A DNA stretch of 64,000 nt, taken from NCBI RefSeq assembly GCF_016629565.1, contig NZ_AP023057.1, positions 682,001 through 746,000 on the forward strand, given 5' to 3'. The translations under genes and the position numbers were made by a program. Below are positions 37,161 to 44,795 of the stretch, piece after piece. The stretch is from Nitratiruptor sp. YY08-10 (GTDB lineage: Bacteria; Campylobacterota; Campylobacteria; Campylobacterales; Nitratiruptoraceae). Numbering within the stretch: position 1 is the first letter of the stretch; each line of letters begins with the position of its first letter. A model generated the notes under the pieces. The model made no database searches, was not told where the DNA came from, and saw only the letters and a program-made list of their open reading frames with translations.

Positions 37161-37412
37161 CTATCCTATTTTCTTTCTTAACGCTCTTGCTTTTATTTCA
37201 TGATAGTAAAGTTCTAATTCTTCTTGTGTTAGATCTTCTAAGTATTTACATAATTCTTTTTTTATATCTGTTTTTTTATTGTTTCCATTTTCTGTAATAT
37301 GGAATGAATTTATAATAAAGTCATATAGTTCCGGTCTTGTTTTTTTCCATTGATAAAGTGTAGATATTCCTATTTTTAGTTTTTCTGCTATTTTTTCATA
37401 ATCTGTTTTCAT
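37161..37412 (-). CDS. Small HTH regulator, candidate prophage repressor
   Basis: An 83-residue protein with an N-terminal helix-turn-helix (KIAEKLKIGISTLYQWKKTRP, about residues 6-26; quoted in part) followed by a charged helical tail (DLTQEELELYYHEIKARAL). It is divergent from the integrase, with a palindrome in the 67-base spacer, the classic repressor arrangement. AAAGGA lies before the ATG. Size and type resemble Cro/CI-like or transposase-derived HTH proteins. The role is inferred from position. Confidence 0.7.
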   Translation of the reverse strand: MKTDYEKIAEKLKIGISTLYQWKKTRPELYDFIINSFHITENGNNKKTDIKKELCKYLEDLTQEELELYYHEIKARALRKKIG

Positions 37413-37429
37413 AAAATTAAGCTTCCTTT

Positions 37430-37452
37430 AATATTCTGTAATGTAGAATATT
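37430..37452. promoter_or_regulatory. Palindromic operator candidate between HTH gene and integrase
   Basis: Inverted repeat AATATTCT-N7-AGAATATT centred in the divergent spacer, placed to control both the HTH gene and the integrase. The 8-bp arms are perfect. Confidence 0.5.
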
Positions 37453-37479
37453 TTTATGTAATAAAGAACAGGAGTTCCC

Positions 37480-38382
37480 ATGACTCTTAACACAGATCAC
37501 ACATTAAACGATCTTTTTAACCTTTACCTTGAGTTGTATTCTTCATCTCGTGCTCCTCATACTATAACTACTAAAAAAAGTATGTGGAAAAACTACGTAA
37601 AAAACGATATCGGGGCTAAAAAATGTGCGTCCCTCTCTTTCATAGATTATCAGAAATTTTTTAACAAACTTCTTAAAAAACTTGCTCCAAAAACTGTAAA
37701 AAATATAAAACATGATGTTCAAGCAGTTGTAAATATTGCTGTTCGACTTGGAATAATGCAAGAAAATCCTCTGAAATACGTAGAACTTCCACAATTCGAT
37801 AATAAAGTTTATTTCAATTATCCTCCCGAAGTTATGCAAAAAATTTTTCAATGCATAATTGATCATGATGAAATTATTTACAGAAATATTTTTATCTTTC
37901 TCGCTCATGGCAGAAGATTAAACGAAGCGTTATCGCTTCAATGGAGACATGTTGATTTACCGGGACAGCTTTACGTAATTCCCGCACGAATCAATAAAGC
38001 AAAAAAAGATATGCAATATCAAATGACTAATCTTTTACGATCCGTTTTTCTTTTTCAAAGAGATCTTGCAATCAAATTTGATTACCTCGAAATGAACTCT
38101 TACGTTTTTTTCAATCCTAATACAATGGATCGATACAAAGATATTAGAAAAGCATGGAAAAGATTTCTTTCAAAATATGATCTACCAAAGATCCGATTAC
38201 ATGATATTCGTCATTTAGTAGGTACTTACTCAATAAATGTACTAAATCTTCCAATTGAAAAAGTAAGTTATGCACTTGGTCATACAAATATAACCACTAC
38301 TCAACGATATGTTACACAACGTCCAAAAAGTGCAAAAGAAGTTGTTGATTCAATTATTTCATCTTTAAAGGAGTTCCAATGA
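37480..38382 (+). CDS. int: Tyrosine recombinase / phage integrase
   Basis: A 300-residue integrase. The N-terminal SAM-like core-binding domain (about residues 5-95) precedes a catalytic domain with the full set of residues: Arg146 in HGRRLNEAL, His241 and Arg244 in LHDIRH, His268 in LGHTNITTTQRY, and nucleophile Tyr277. It should integrate and excise the element at the tRNA-fMet repeats. The start follows GGAGTTCCC, a motif shared with three other phage genes. Many inoviruses rely on host XerCD or transposases; this one carries its own enzyme. Confidence 0.95.
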   Translation: MTLNTDHTLNDLFNLYLELYSSSRAPHTITTKKSMWKNYVKNDIGAKKCASLSFIDYQKFFNKLLKKLAPKTVKNIKHDVQAVVNIAVRLGIMQENPLKYVELPQFDNKVYFNYPPEVMQKIFQCIIDHDEIIYRNIFIFLAHGRRLNEALSLQWRHVDLPGQLYVIPARINKAKKDMQYQMTNLLRSVFLFQRDLAIKFDYLEMNSYVFFNPNTMDRYKDIRKAWKRFLSKYDLPKIRLHDIRHLVGTYSINVLNLPIEKVSYALGHTNITTTQRYVTQRPKSAKEVVDSIISSLKEFQ

Positions 38383-38633
38383 AAATTGATATCAGTATTC
38401 CAGATTTAATTGAATTAAAGAGTATTGTCCAATTGTCTTTGTTACGTGATGTAGAAAATTTTAAAAAGTTTAAAGAATTTGGTGTTGATGTAGATTTTTT
38501 AAAAAAATCGATGAATGAAAAAGTAAGACTTATTGATCTTCTTGAAAATGCATTAAAAAAAAAAGAATTAAGGTGTAATGAGATCTCTTTAATTGAGAGT
38601 TTTTTTATTTGGAAATTAAAGGAGTATATCTAA
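38379..38633 (+). CDS. Small prophage protein of unknown function
   Basis: An 84-residue helical, charged protein overlapping the integrase stop by 4 bases (ATGA), preceded by AAAGGAGTTCC. No membrane segment or known motif. Linked to the integrase, it could be an excision or control factor, but nothing in the sequence proves that. Confidence 0.6.
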   Translation: MKIDISIPDLIELKSIVQLSLLRDVENFKKFKEFGVDVDFLKKSMNEKVRLIDLLENALKKKELRCNEISLIESFFIWKLKEYI

Positions 38634-38667
38634 TTGATCTTGACCTGAGTAAGTCATAAAACTGCTC

Positions 38668-38719
38668 CGGAGTAGGTAGAAAGGGAACTCCGCCTACTCC
38701 GTCGCTTAAGAGAGTTCCC
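38668..38719. other. Alternative hairpins upstream of the candidate ssDNA-binding gene
   Basis: Two overlapping perfect inverted repeats: CGGAGTAGG (38668-38676) with CCTACTCCG (38693-38701), and GGGAACTC (38683-38690) with GAGTTCCC (38712-38719). They could form mutually exclusive structures 28 bases or more before the next start codon, suggesting RNA-level control or a packaging or minus-strand origin hairpin. Confidence 0.5.
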
Positions 38720-38746
38720 AAAAAAAAATCATTAAAGGAGTTCAAA

Positions 38747-39079
38747 ATGACACTATTCTACATTGGAGAGATCGTGAGCCATGATGTACTTGAGCGAACA
38801 GATAAAACGACAGGTGTGGTTAATCACTATGTAACCGTAAACGTAATGATGAAAATGGTAACTAAAGATGGTAAGCCTAAAGTTTTTGCAGATGATATTA
38901 CGCTTCCTATTCAATACAAAAATATCATCGAACAAAGTGTAGGAAAATATATCGTCATTCCTTATAACTACATTCAAACAAAAGATAAATCCTATCTTTT
39001 CGTTGATGAAAAATATCAGCCCGTTATCTTGGATCATAATCCGCTCTTTGAGCAAAAAACGACTAAAAAAGCCGCATAG
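38747..39079 (+). CDS. Candidate phage ssDNA-binding protein (pV analogue)
   Basis: A 110-residue protein with no membrane segment and a pattern of alternating hydrophobic residues that suggests a beta barrel, plus a Lys-rich tail (TTKKAA). Its size and place, just before the coat gene, match gene V-type ssDNA-binding proteins of filamentous phages, which coat progeny single strands and repress translation. I see no decisive motif, so the call rests on size and synteny. It starts after AAAGGAGTTC. Confidence 0.55.
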   Translation: MTLFYIGEIVSHDVLERTDKTTGVVNHYVTVNVMMKMVTKDGKPKVFADDITLPIQYKNIIEQSVGKYIVIPYNYIQTKDKSYLFVDEKYQPVILDHNPLFEQKTTKKAA

Positions 39080-39085
39080 GTTCAT

Positions 39086-39108
39086 AGAGTCCTCTTTTCG
39101 AGGGCTCT
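39086..39108 (+). terminator. Hairpin between pV-like and coat genes
   Basis: Stem AGAGTCCTC-TTTTC-GAGGGCTCT with one G-T pair, just after the stop of the pV-like gene and 48 bases before the coat gene. It may limit transcription or stabilise the highly expressed coat mRNA. No T-run follows. Confidence 0.4.
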
Positions 39109-39155
39109 AATGAGTCTATGGCCATGACTCTAAAAAATCATTAAAGGGGGAGAGA

Positions 39156-39329
39156 ATGAAAAAGGTTCTCGCTGGTTTATCTGCTTTGACACTTGGTGCT
39201 ATCAGTTCTTTTGCGGCTATTACGCCTCCAACTCCGGATTATACAGACTTTGAAGCAGTTGTAGGTGTTGTTCTCGGTGTCAGTTTAGTTGTCATGCTTG
39301 CTAAACGAGCAAAAGGTTTCTTCAGATAA
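39156..39329 (+). CDS. Major coat protein, pVIII type
   Basis: A 57-residue protein, shorter than usual ORF cut-offs. A signal peptide of 20 residues ends SSFA, and the mature 37-residue product has the classic filamentous coat plan: a short acidic N terminus (PDYTDFE), a hydrophobic helix (VVGVVLGVSLVVML) and a basic C terminus (AKRAKGFFR) to contact DNA. The ribosome binding site GGGGGAG is the strongest in the element, as expected for thousands of copies. Position between the ssDNA-binding candidate and the minor coat genes is canonical. Confidence 0.88.
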   Translation: MKKVLAGLSALTLGAISSFAAITPPTPDYTDFEAVVGVVLGVSLVVMLAKRAKGFFR

Positions 39330-39366
39330 GAATAAGAGGGGGTTATCCCTCTCTTATGAAAGGTTC

Positions 39367-39729
39367 ATGATGAAAGAGATTTTTATTGCTTTAGTTCTAT
39401 CTTCTTCTCTGTGTCTACCTTTGCATGCCGAATATCTTATGCAATATGGATCAAGTGAATATTGTATCGATTCGTATTCCATAAGAGATTCAGATCGTTA
39501 TATCGATGTAGTTCTTTCTTCTAACGGAAAATCTTATACCCTTGACATAGATCAAGATCAGATTCACCCTGGATATGAATATAACGCTACTTCCGGAACG
39601 TGCAATAAAAAAGAAGTTTTACAGAAATTAGGGCTCGATTACTATCAATATAACTTCCTTTTTGCTCTCTTGGGTCTTTTGATTGGAGTTAGTTTCTTGA
39701 ATGCAATTATAGGAGTACGTAATGGCTGA
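39367..39729 (+). CDS. Exported prophage protein with C-terminal membrane helix
   Basis: About 120 residues (tandem ATG codons at 39367 and 39370; AAAGG upstream). A signal peptide ends LPLHA, a small domain with two cysteines follows, and a membrane helix lies near the C terminus (FLFALLGLLIGVSFLNAIIGV). Its place between the major coat and adhesin genes suggests a minor virion or assembly protein. No family recognised. It overlaps the next small gene by 8 bases. Confidence 0.7.
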   Translation: MMKEIFIALVLSSSLCLPLHAEYLMQYGSSEYCIDSYSIRDSDRYIDVVLSSNGKSYTLDIDQDQIHPGYEYNATSGTCNKKEVLQKLGLDYYQYNFLFALLGLLIGVSFLNAIIGVRNG

Positions 39730-39829
39730 TGTTTTAACGGTTGAGGCTTTTAACTATTTTCTTACGGTTAGTTTGATCATGATCGTTCCTATTTTCATTT
39801 TAGTAGAAATGGTTCGTTTTTTTAAATAA
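39722..39829 (+). CDS. 35-residue membrane protein, minor coat candidate (pVII/pIX-like)
   Basis: A tiny reading frame, MADVLTVEAF..., with one hydrophobic helix (about residues 10-29) and a basic end (VRFFK). Length and layout match the tip proteins pVII/pIX of Ff phages. It starts inside the previous gene, preceded by GGAG, and ends 14 bases before the adhesin gene. The call rests on size, topology and position. Confidence 0.65.
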   Translation: MADVLTVEAFNYFLTVSLIMIVPIFILVEMVRFFK

Positions 39830-39843
39830 AAAGGAATTTTAAA

Positions 39844-41844
39844 ATGAAAAAACTACTCGAATTGCTTTTTACGATCGAATCAAGGCGGGGCGGGTGTGAA
39901 TTAGCGAAGCGGTTTCGCTTTGCGAAAAATTCACGCCCGGAGCATAGCGTCCCGCTATTCACTCTCATTTTTTTAATTTTTTCTTCTTATTCATATGCGG
40001 AATATAAATGGATTAAGATCGATGGTAGTCTAGATCGTTATTCTCATGTTTATACCGAGATTTCAAGTTATGTTTGTTATGAACCTTTAGATCCTCCTAC
40101 AACGTTTAAAAGTGTTGTTAGCACAAAAACTCCAGAGGGAGCAAAAGCTGCTTTAAATCATTATTATGAGTATCAAGGTGATGTATATTATGCAGTTGAT
40201 GTACGTTTAGATTATGATTCAAATAAATTTGGTATTTGGGGAGTTCAGCAAGGTCGAATATATGATGATGCAGCTTGTGATGATATACCAAAACCGTCTA
40301 TAAGTCATTGTCCCTCTTTAATGAAAGAACAAAAAGTCGATAACTCAATTTTTCCTGGTCTTAATTACCGCTGTGTAGCAGATGATAATACCACAAAAGA
40401 ACAATGTGAAGCGAATGGCGGGTATTGGATAGATCCGATTTATGGTGAAGTACAATATAGTTTATTTTCTGATCCTGCCAATGTTCCTTATGATAGCTAT
40501 CTTTTTTCTAATTTCGGTTCCGGTTGTGTTGATCTGAATTTTGTTAATTCAGATGCTATGAGTAGTAATTTTTCTTTGATTACTTCCGGTTTACTTGTAA
40601 GTACTCCTGTTAAGGCTCTAGCTGGTTTCTTCGATAAGGTTTTTGCAGGTGGCAAGAAACTTTATCAATGGGTACTCGAGAAAATGGGATTTAATTCGAA
40701 TATTTCAAAATTTGAAGATCCTAAAGTGTTTATACAAGAACCTGAAATTATTGATGTAGAGGTAGTTAACAATGAAGCAGTACCTCAAATCGGTTGGAAT
40801 GATCCGGGTAATCCTAATTTAATCGATGATGTTCCCGTTCCTTATCCACCAAAAACTCCCGATGTACCAACCGGATTTTATGATAATCTTCCAAATCCTG
40901 ATTTTGTTGATGAGTTTAAGCCATCATTCATTAATGCTAAACATATTTTAGATGAAAAAACAGATATTCCAACTTCACCCGATATAGAAGTAGGAGGTAC
41001 TGCTACACAAACTATTACTTTAAATGATTCTCTTTTGAGAAATAAACCTATACAAGAGAATTTAGTTATTACAAAAACGAAAACTCAAAATTTTTCGTCT
41101 TATGTTGAACATGAATATAAAGCAAGTATTCCCGATAGAGATTTAAATTTTAAGATTGTTGAGAGAATATATAATGATGGTGCGAAGGTTAAGCAAATAA
41201 CTGTTACTACTCCTACAAAACCGGGATTTGAATTTCAACGTACTTATCAAGTTCAGACTAATTCCGACGGTTCTACTTCATCATCATATATTTCAGAATC
41301 TCAAATAACAGACGGTAATAATGTTATATCCAATTCTACTGGATCATCTGAAAGTAATTCAGAATTTAATTTAGATCCTTTGGTTGGATATTTACGATCT
41401 ATTGATACTACTTCTAAAGAGTTAGCACAATCAAGTAAGAATATTGAGCAGAAGTTAGATGATCTTATCAATTATCGTCCACCAAATGCAAACGAATTTT
41501 CTGTTACTTTAGATCATTTTAATGCTTCGCTTTTAGATTTTTCTACTCTTGTTGATAACCTTTTAGATTATATCAATCAAATGTTAGATAATTTACAAAA
41601 TATTCAAGAACAAATGGAACAAGCTAAAGATTATTTTAATAATAAACCTAATTCTTCATTACCTTCTGGATCATGTGGATTTAGTGCTACTTTCTATCAT
41701 CATACTTACGTAGTTGATCCGTGTAAATTTGTTGCTCCTTATCGTCCATTACTTACTCTATTTTTTACTCTTTTCTTTTCATTTGAGGTTCTTTTGTTTG
41801 CTATTAAGTATCTATTTTCTACAAATCCGGGTGGGGGTAGATAA
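39844..41844 (+). CDS. pIII-like attachment protein (adsorption/tip protein)
   Basis: A 666-residue exported protein. The hydrophobic part of the signal lies at about residues 36-47, with likely cleavage after Ala52. Cys-containing N-terminal domains (about 55-240) are followed by a Pro/Asp-rich linker (about 295-370), a beta-rich Ser/Thr region, a coiled-coil-prone stretch (about 520-600) and a C-terminal Cys pair (SCGF, DPCKF) before a membrane anchor (about 635-658). This is the architecture of inovirus pIII adhesins that bind the receptor pilus and release the virion. A GC-rich palindrome sits in frame inside the n-region of the signal. Confidence 0.82.
   Translation: MKKLLELLFTIESRRGGCELAKRFRFAKNSRPEHSVPLFTLIFLIFSSYSYAEYKWIKIDGSLDRYSHVYTEISSYVCYEPLDPPTTFKSVVSTKTPEGAKAALNHYYEYQGDVYYAVDVRLDYDSNKFGIWGVQQGRIYDDAACDDIPKPSISHCPSLMKEQKVDNSIFPGLNYRCVADDNTTKEQCEANGGYWIDPIYGEVQYSLFSDPANVPYDSYLFSNFGSGCVDLNFVNSDAMSSNFSLITSGLLVSTPVKALAGFFDKVFAGGKKLYQWVLEKMGFNSNISKFEDPKVFIQEPEIIDVEVVNNEAVPQIGWNDPGNPNLIDDVPVPYPPKTPDVPTGFYDNLPNPDFVDEFKPSFINAKHILDEKTDIPTSPDIEVGGTATQTITLNDSLLRNKPIQENLVITKTKTQNFSSYVEHEYKASIPDRDLNFKIVERIYNDGAKVKQITVTTPTKPGFEFQRTYQVQTNSDGSTSSSYISESQITDGNNVISNSTGSSESNSEFNLDPLVGYLRSIDTTSKELAQSSKNIEQKLDDLINYRPPNANEFSVTLDHFNASLLDFSTLVDNLLDYINQMLDNLQNIQEQMEQAKDYFNNKPNSSLPSGSCGFSATFYHHTYVVDPCKFVAPYRPLLTLFFTLFFSFEVLLFAIKYLFSTNPGGGR
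39884..39955. repeat. GC-rich palindromic insert inside the adhesin signal sequence
   Basis: A GC-rich island in AT-rich phage DNA. Outer arms CGGGTGTGAATT (39891-39902) and AATTCACGCCCG (39928-39939) pair over 12 bp with one wobble; inner arms GCGAAGCG and CGCTTTGC pair over 8 bp around GTTT. It is read in frame as about 25 mostly charged residues. It shares GGCGGGGCG and GCGAAGCG with the GC-rich region at 44.5-44.7 kb. Confidence 0.65.
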
Positions 41845-42284
41845 TGCAGTTTATACTAGGCGTTATTGTATCTTTTTTTGTTGGCATTCTTAAATGGCTT
41901 GCTAAAAAGCTAACTATTTCAAAAGGTGTTTTTGCTCTTCAAATAGCTGTTGCAGGTGCATATTATGTTTTTCTATTTTCTGCTGTTACTTTTATAGTTA
42001 ATTTTCTTTTTGAAATTTGGGATCTTGTCCATCAAGTAATGGATCAGTTAAATAATATGTCTGTATCTGGATCTGCTTATGGAATTTCATTAGAAACTAT
42101 ATTATTGAACGCTTGGGGATTTATGCAGTCTGCGGGTATTACTGAAGCTCTTTCAATAAGTTTTGATTTATTTATGGGGTTATTATCTGCTTATTTTACT
42201 GTAAAGGCATATCAACTTTTTATTATGTTATCTCGTGAGATCTATGTAATTATTACCGACTCTCTCAAATTATTAACTCAATGA
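41844..42284 (+). CDS. pVI-like minor coat protein (DUF2523-like)
   Basis: A 146-residue protein with three hydrophobic segments (about residues 3-17, 31-60 and 106-130), overlapping the adhesin stop by one base. Small polytopic proteins at this place between pIII and Zot genes form the pVI family (many annotated DUF2523). They join pIII to the virion end. Assignment rests on topology and synteny. Confidence 0.75.
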   Translation: MQFILGVIVSFFVGILKWLAKKLTISKGVFALQIAVAGAYYVFLFSAVTFIVNFLFEIWDLVHQVMDQLNNMSVSGSAYGISLETILLNAWGFMQSAGITEALSISFDLFMGLLSAYFTVKAYQLFIMLSREIYVIITDSLKLLTQ

Positions 42285-42292
42285 GGTAAGTT

Positions 42293-43390
42293 ATGATTTA
42301 TTTAATCATTGGTGTTCCGGGTGCTGGTAAAACTTATTTTGCTGTAAATACCATTAAAAACATTTGTGAGGATAAAAAAGATAATAAGTGTAAATATAAA
42401 CACGTATTTACAAATATTAACGGTTTACAATATGATAAATTAAATCAGATCGCAAAATCGCAAGATTTTGCACAACCTTTTGATTTCGAAGATCTCAAAC
42501 TCCATATAGTTCAAGAATATAATTATCATGAACAGTACAAAAAAAATCTTATCCATTGTGAAGATTATGATGAGTTTGTCAAATCTCAAGGAGTATTTCA
42601 AAAATATATTGGATCTTGTATATTTATTGATGAGTGTCATTTATATTTTGAATCTAAAGCAACTCCTGAATTAGTACGTTTTCTTTCATATCATCGCCAT
42701 TTTGATATTGATCTTTATCTTATTACGCAAAATAAAAACCTCATAGATAAAAAGTATCTTGTTTTTGTTGAAAAAATGTATAAGGGCTTACCTTCTTCAA
42801 AAAGATTCTTTTCTAATGTATTTCGTTATGAGGTATATGCAAGTTATCAAGAGTATAAATCAAATAGAATAGAGATTATTTCATTAAAAGCTAAAAAAGA
42901 AATATTTGATCTTTATAATTCCGGATCTGTTCAAAAAGGTAAATCTGTATTACATAAATTTTTATTACCGATCTTACTTTTATCTGTTTTGTCTTATTTT
43001 GTTTTTGATTATTTTGTACAAAAAGATACAGTAGTTAATAATGATCCAGTTAATCAAGAATTACCTGTTAAATCTGATAATGAAATAAAATCACCAATAA
43101 AAACTGATGATAAAGAACGTTCTTTGTTTTCTATTTCTTGCATTGATTACGATTGTTCTTTTAAAGATACGAATAGTTACTTTTCTCTCGATTCTATATT
43201 AAAGCTTTTTGAAAAATTTAACTGCAAAGAATTCTTAACAGATTATGGAGTACCGCCAAAACGTACGTATATAGTTGAATGTGATTCAAAAATGCAAAAT
43301 TTAATAGATCTTCTTATTACTAAACAGGAGTTCCCAAATGAAACGGATAATAATCGTCCTTTATTGCCTAATCTTAACGGTAAGTTCTAA
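42293..43390 (+). CDS. Zot domain assembly ATPase (pI)
   Basis: A 365-residue inner membrane morphogenesis protein. Walker A GVPGAGKT (residues 7-14) and Walker B CIFIDECH (D113-E114) form the cytoplasmic Zot/FtsK-like ATPase. A membrane helix at about 223-241 is followed by a periplasmic tail of about 120 residues. pI powers extrusion of the phage through the secretin. The last 53 bases overlap the secretin gene in another frame, suggesting tight coupling of the two exit-channel components. Confidence 0.93.
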   Translation: MIYLIIGVPGAGKTYFAVNTIKNICEDKKDNKCKYKHVFTNINGLQYDKLNQIAKSQDFAQPFDFEDLKLHIVQEYNYHEQYKKNLIHCEDYDEFVKSQGVFQKYIGSCIFIDECHLYFESKATPELVRFLSYHRHFDIDLYLITQNKNLIDKKYLVFVEKMYKGLPSSKRFFSNVFRYEVYASYQEYKSNRIEIISLKAKKEIFDLYNSGSVQKGKSVLHKFLLPILLLSVLSYFVFDYFVQKDTVVNNDPVNQELPVKSDNEIKSPIKTDDKERSLFSISCIDYDCSFKDTNSYFSLDSILKLFEKFNCKEFLTDYGVPPKRTYIVECDSKMQNLIDLLITKQEFPNETDNNRPLLPNLNGKF

Positions 43391-44486
43391 CGCTTATGAT
43401 ATTAAACAGTTGAGTTTTGTAGATTTTATTCAGTTGTTATCGCATCAAACTGGGAGGAATATAGTGCTATCCGATGAAATAGATAAAAACTTTCATATTT
43501 TCTTACCTACTAACTCTATAAATAAAAAAACGTCCACCAAAGTTTTATTTGATATTCTCAAAATTAATGGACTCTCTTATAAAAACTCCGGTTCAGTAAT
43601 GCTCATATATAAAACACCGCAAATGAAACCAATACAAACCAAGCCAAAAAAGTATCTGTACATAATCAAATATAAATATTTGTCCTCTGAAGATATTAAA
43701 TCTCTTCTATCTACTTTTTCCGATATTCAATTCAATATCTTTAACAATAGGATAGTATTCAGATCTTCTAAATCGGATTACAAAAAAATCAAACAGATGA
43801 TACAAACCCTTGACAATTCCTATCAACAAAAGCAAGTACATTTTATCGTTGTATCTACACAAAACTCAAAATTAAGCAAGATTGGAGCAAATTATCAGAT
43901 ACAAAAAGAATTTCCAGACGCAAAAGCATATATTAGTTTACTTACTTCTTCAATCTCTTTTAATTCAAATGTTCCAAATATTTATGAGTTTTATTCTTTT
44001 ATTAATCTTCTCAATAATAAAGGTTATTCAACAATCGTTACTAACCCGACTATTAACCTTATAGATCAGCATGATTACGTTATCGAATCTACTACTACTT
44101 TACCTTTTCTTGTTACTACTACTACAACCAAAGACGCTCAAAACGTTACTCAAACATCATACGATTACAAGGACGTTGGGTTAAAGCTGTATATAAAAAA
44201 CGTGGACATTATAGATGATAAGATTTCTTTTGATCTCGATATTAACGTGCAATCAATTTTAGAAAAATCCGTTACTCCTATTGTTACTAACAAACACCTC
44301 CAAACTCATGTAACCCTGGAAAATAATCAAAGCATTATGATCGGCGGTATTAACTCTAATGAAAGCTATGAAACTATTCAAACGATCCCTTTTATTGAAA
44401 ATATTCCTATTTTAAATGACTTAACAAAGTTTCGATCTAATCAGAATAAAAACGTAACGTTCTCTATTTTAATATCTGTTAATTAG
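43338..44486 (+). CDS. Phage-encoded secretin (pIV type)
   Basis: A 382-residue outer membrane channel protein. A signal peptide of about 19 residues precedes N0/N1-like modules (TGRNIVLSDEIDKNF; YIIKYKYLSSEDIKSLL, with RIVFRSS) and the secretin domain (YKDVGLKLYI, VTLENNQSIMIGGI, IPFIENIPILNDLTKF). It would form the exit pore for virions. It begins within the Zot gene after GGAGTTCCC. Many inoviruses borrow a host secretin; this one has its own. It is shorter than T2SS GspD. Confidence 0.9.
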   Translation: MKRIIIVLYCLILTVSSNAYDIKQLSFVDFIQLLSHQTGRNIVLSDEIDKNFHIFLPTNSINKKTSTKVLFDILKINGLSYKNSGSVMLIYKTPQMKPIQTKPKKYLYIIKYKYLSSEDIKSLLSTFSDIQFNIFNNRIVFRSSKSDYKKIKQMIQTLDNSYQQKQVHFIVVSTQNSKLSKIGANYQIQKEFPDAKAYISLLTSSISFNSNVPNIYEFYSFINLLNNKGYSTIVTNPTINLIDQHDYVIESTTTLPFLVTTTTTKDAQNVTQTSYDYKDVGLKLYIKNVDIIDDKISFDLDINVQSILEKSVTPIVTNKHLQTHVTLENNQSIMIGGINSNESYETIQTIPFIENIPILNDLTKFRSNQNKNVTFSILISVN

Positions 44487-44795
44487 CGTAGCCCTGCCGT
44501 GTCGCTACATAGGGGGAGGGGGCGTAGGCGTGCGGGCGAAGCCTTGCCAAGGGCTCCCGCTTTTCGAAGGCGTGCTAAACGCACGCCGAAGAAAAGAAGG
44601 GAAGCAAGGCTATCCAGATCTCGCCCGCACTGTGCCGAAGCCAAATTAAAAGTAACACACGGCGGGGCGAAGCGAAAAAGCGTCTCCGACTGTGCGGGCT
44701 TGCCCGCACGGGAGGAGATGCCTCTTGACTATCTGTTAAAAAGTTGTTCGCCAACTTTTTAACAGTTTTAAAAACCACCGTAAAAAGGGGAAATA
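44487..44795. other. GC-rich, hairpin-rich intergenic region: probable replication origin/packaging region
   Basis: The only gene-free stretch over 300 bases. Most of it is strikingly GC-rich against an AT-rich phage. Perfect stems are GGCGTGC-TAAAC-GCACGCC (44569-44587), GTGCGGGC-TT-GCCCGCAC (44692-44709) and a 14-bp stem CTGTTAAAAAGTTG / CAACTTTTTAACAG with loop TTCGC (44733-44765); an imperfect one lies at 44532-44560. Directly upstream of rep, this is where filamentous phages keep origins and the packaging signal. CTCTTGACTAT (44722-44732) vaguely recalls the phiX174 nick site; this is speculative. Confidence 0.6.

Noticed and set aside
44499..44762. Arg-rich 87-residue open frame in the GC-rich intergenic region
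   Set aside because: Composition is an artefact of GC-rich hairpins; no ribosome binding site, biased Arg/Ala content and open frames on both strands. Better explained as the origin/packaging region.
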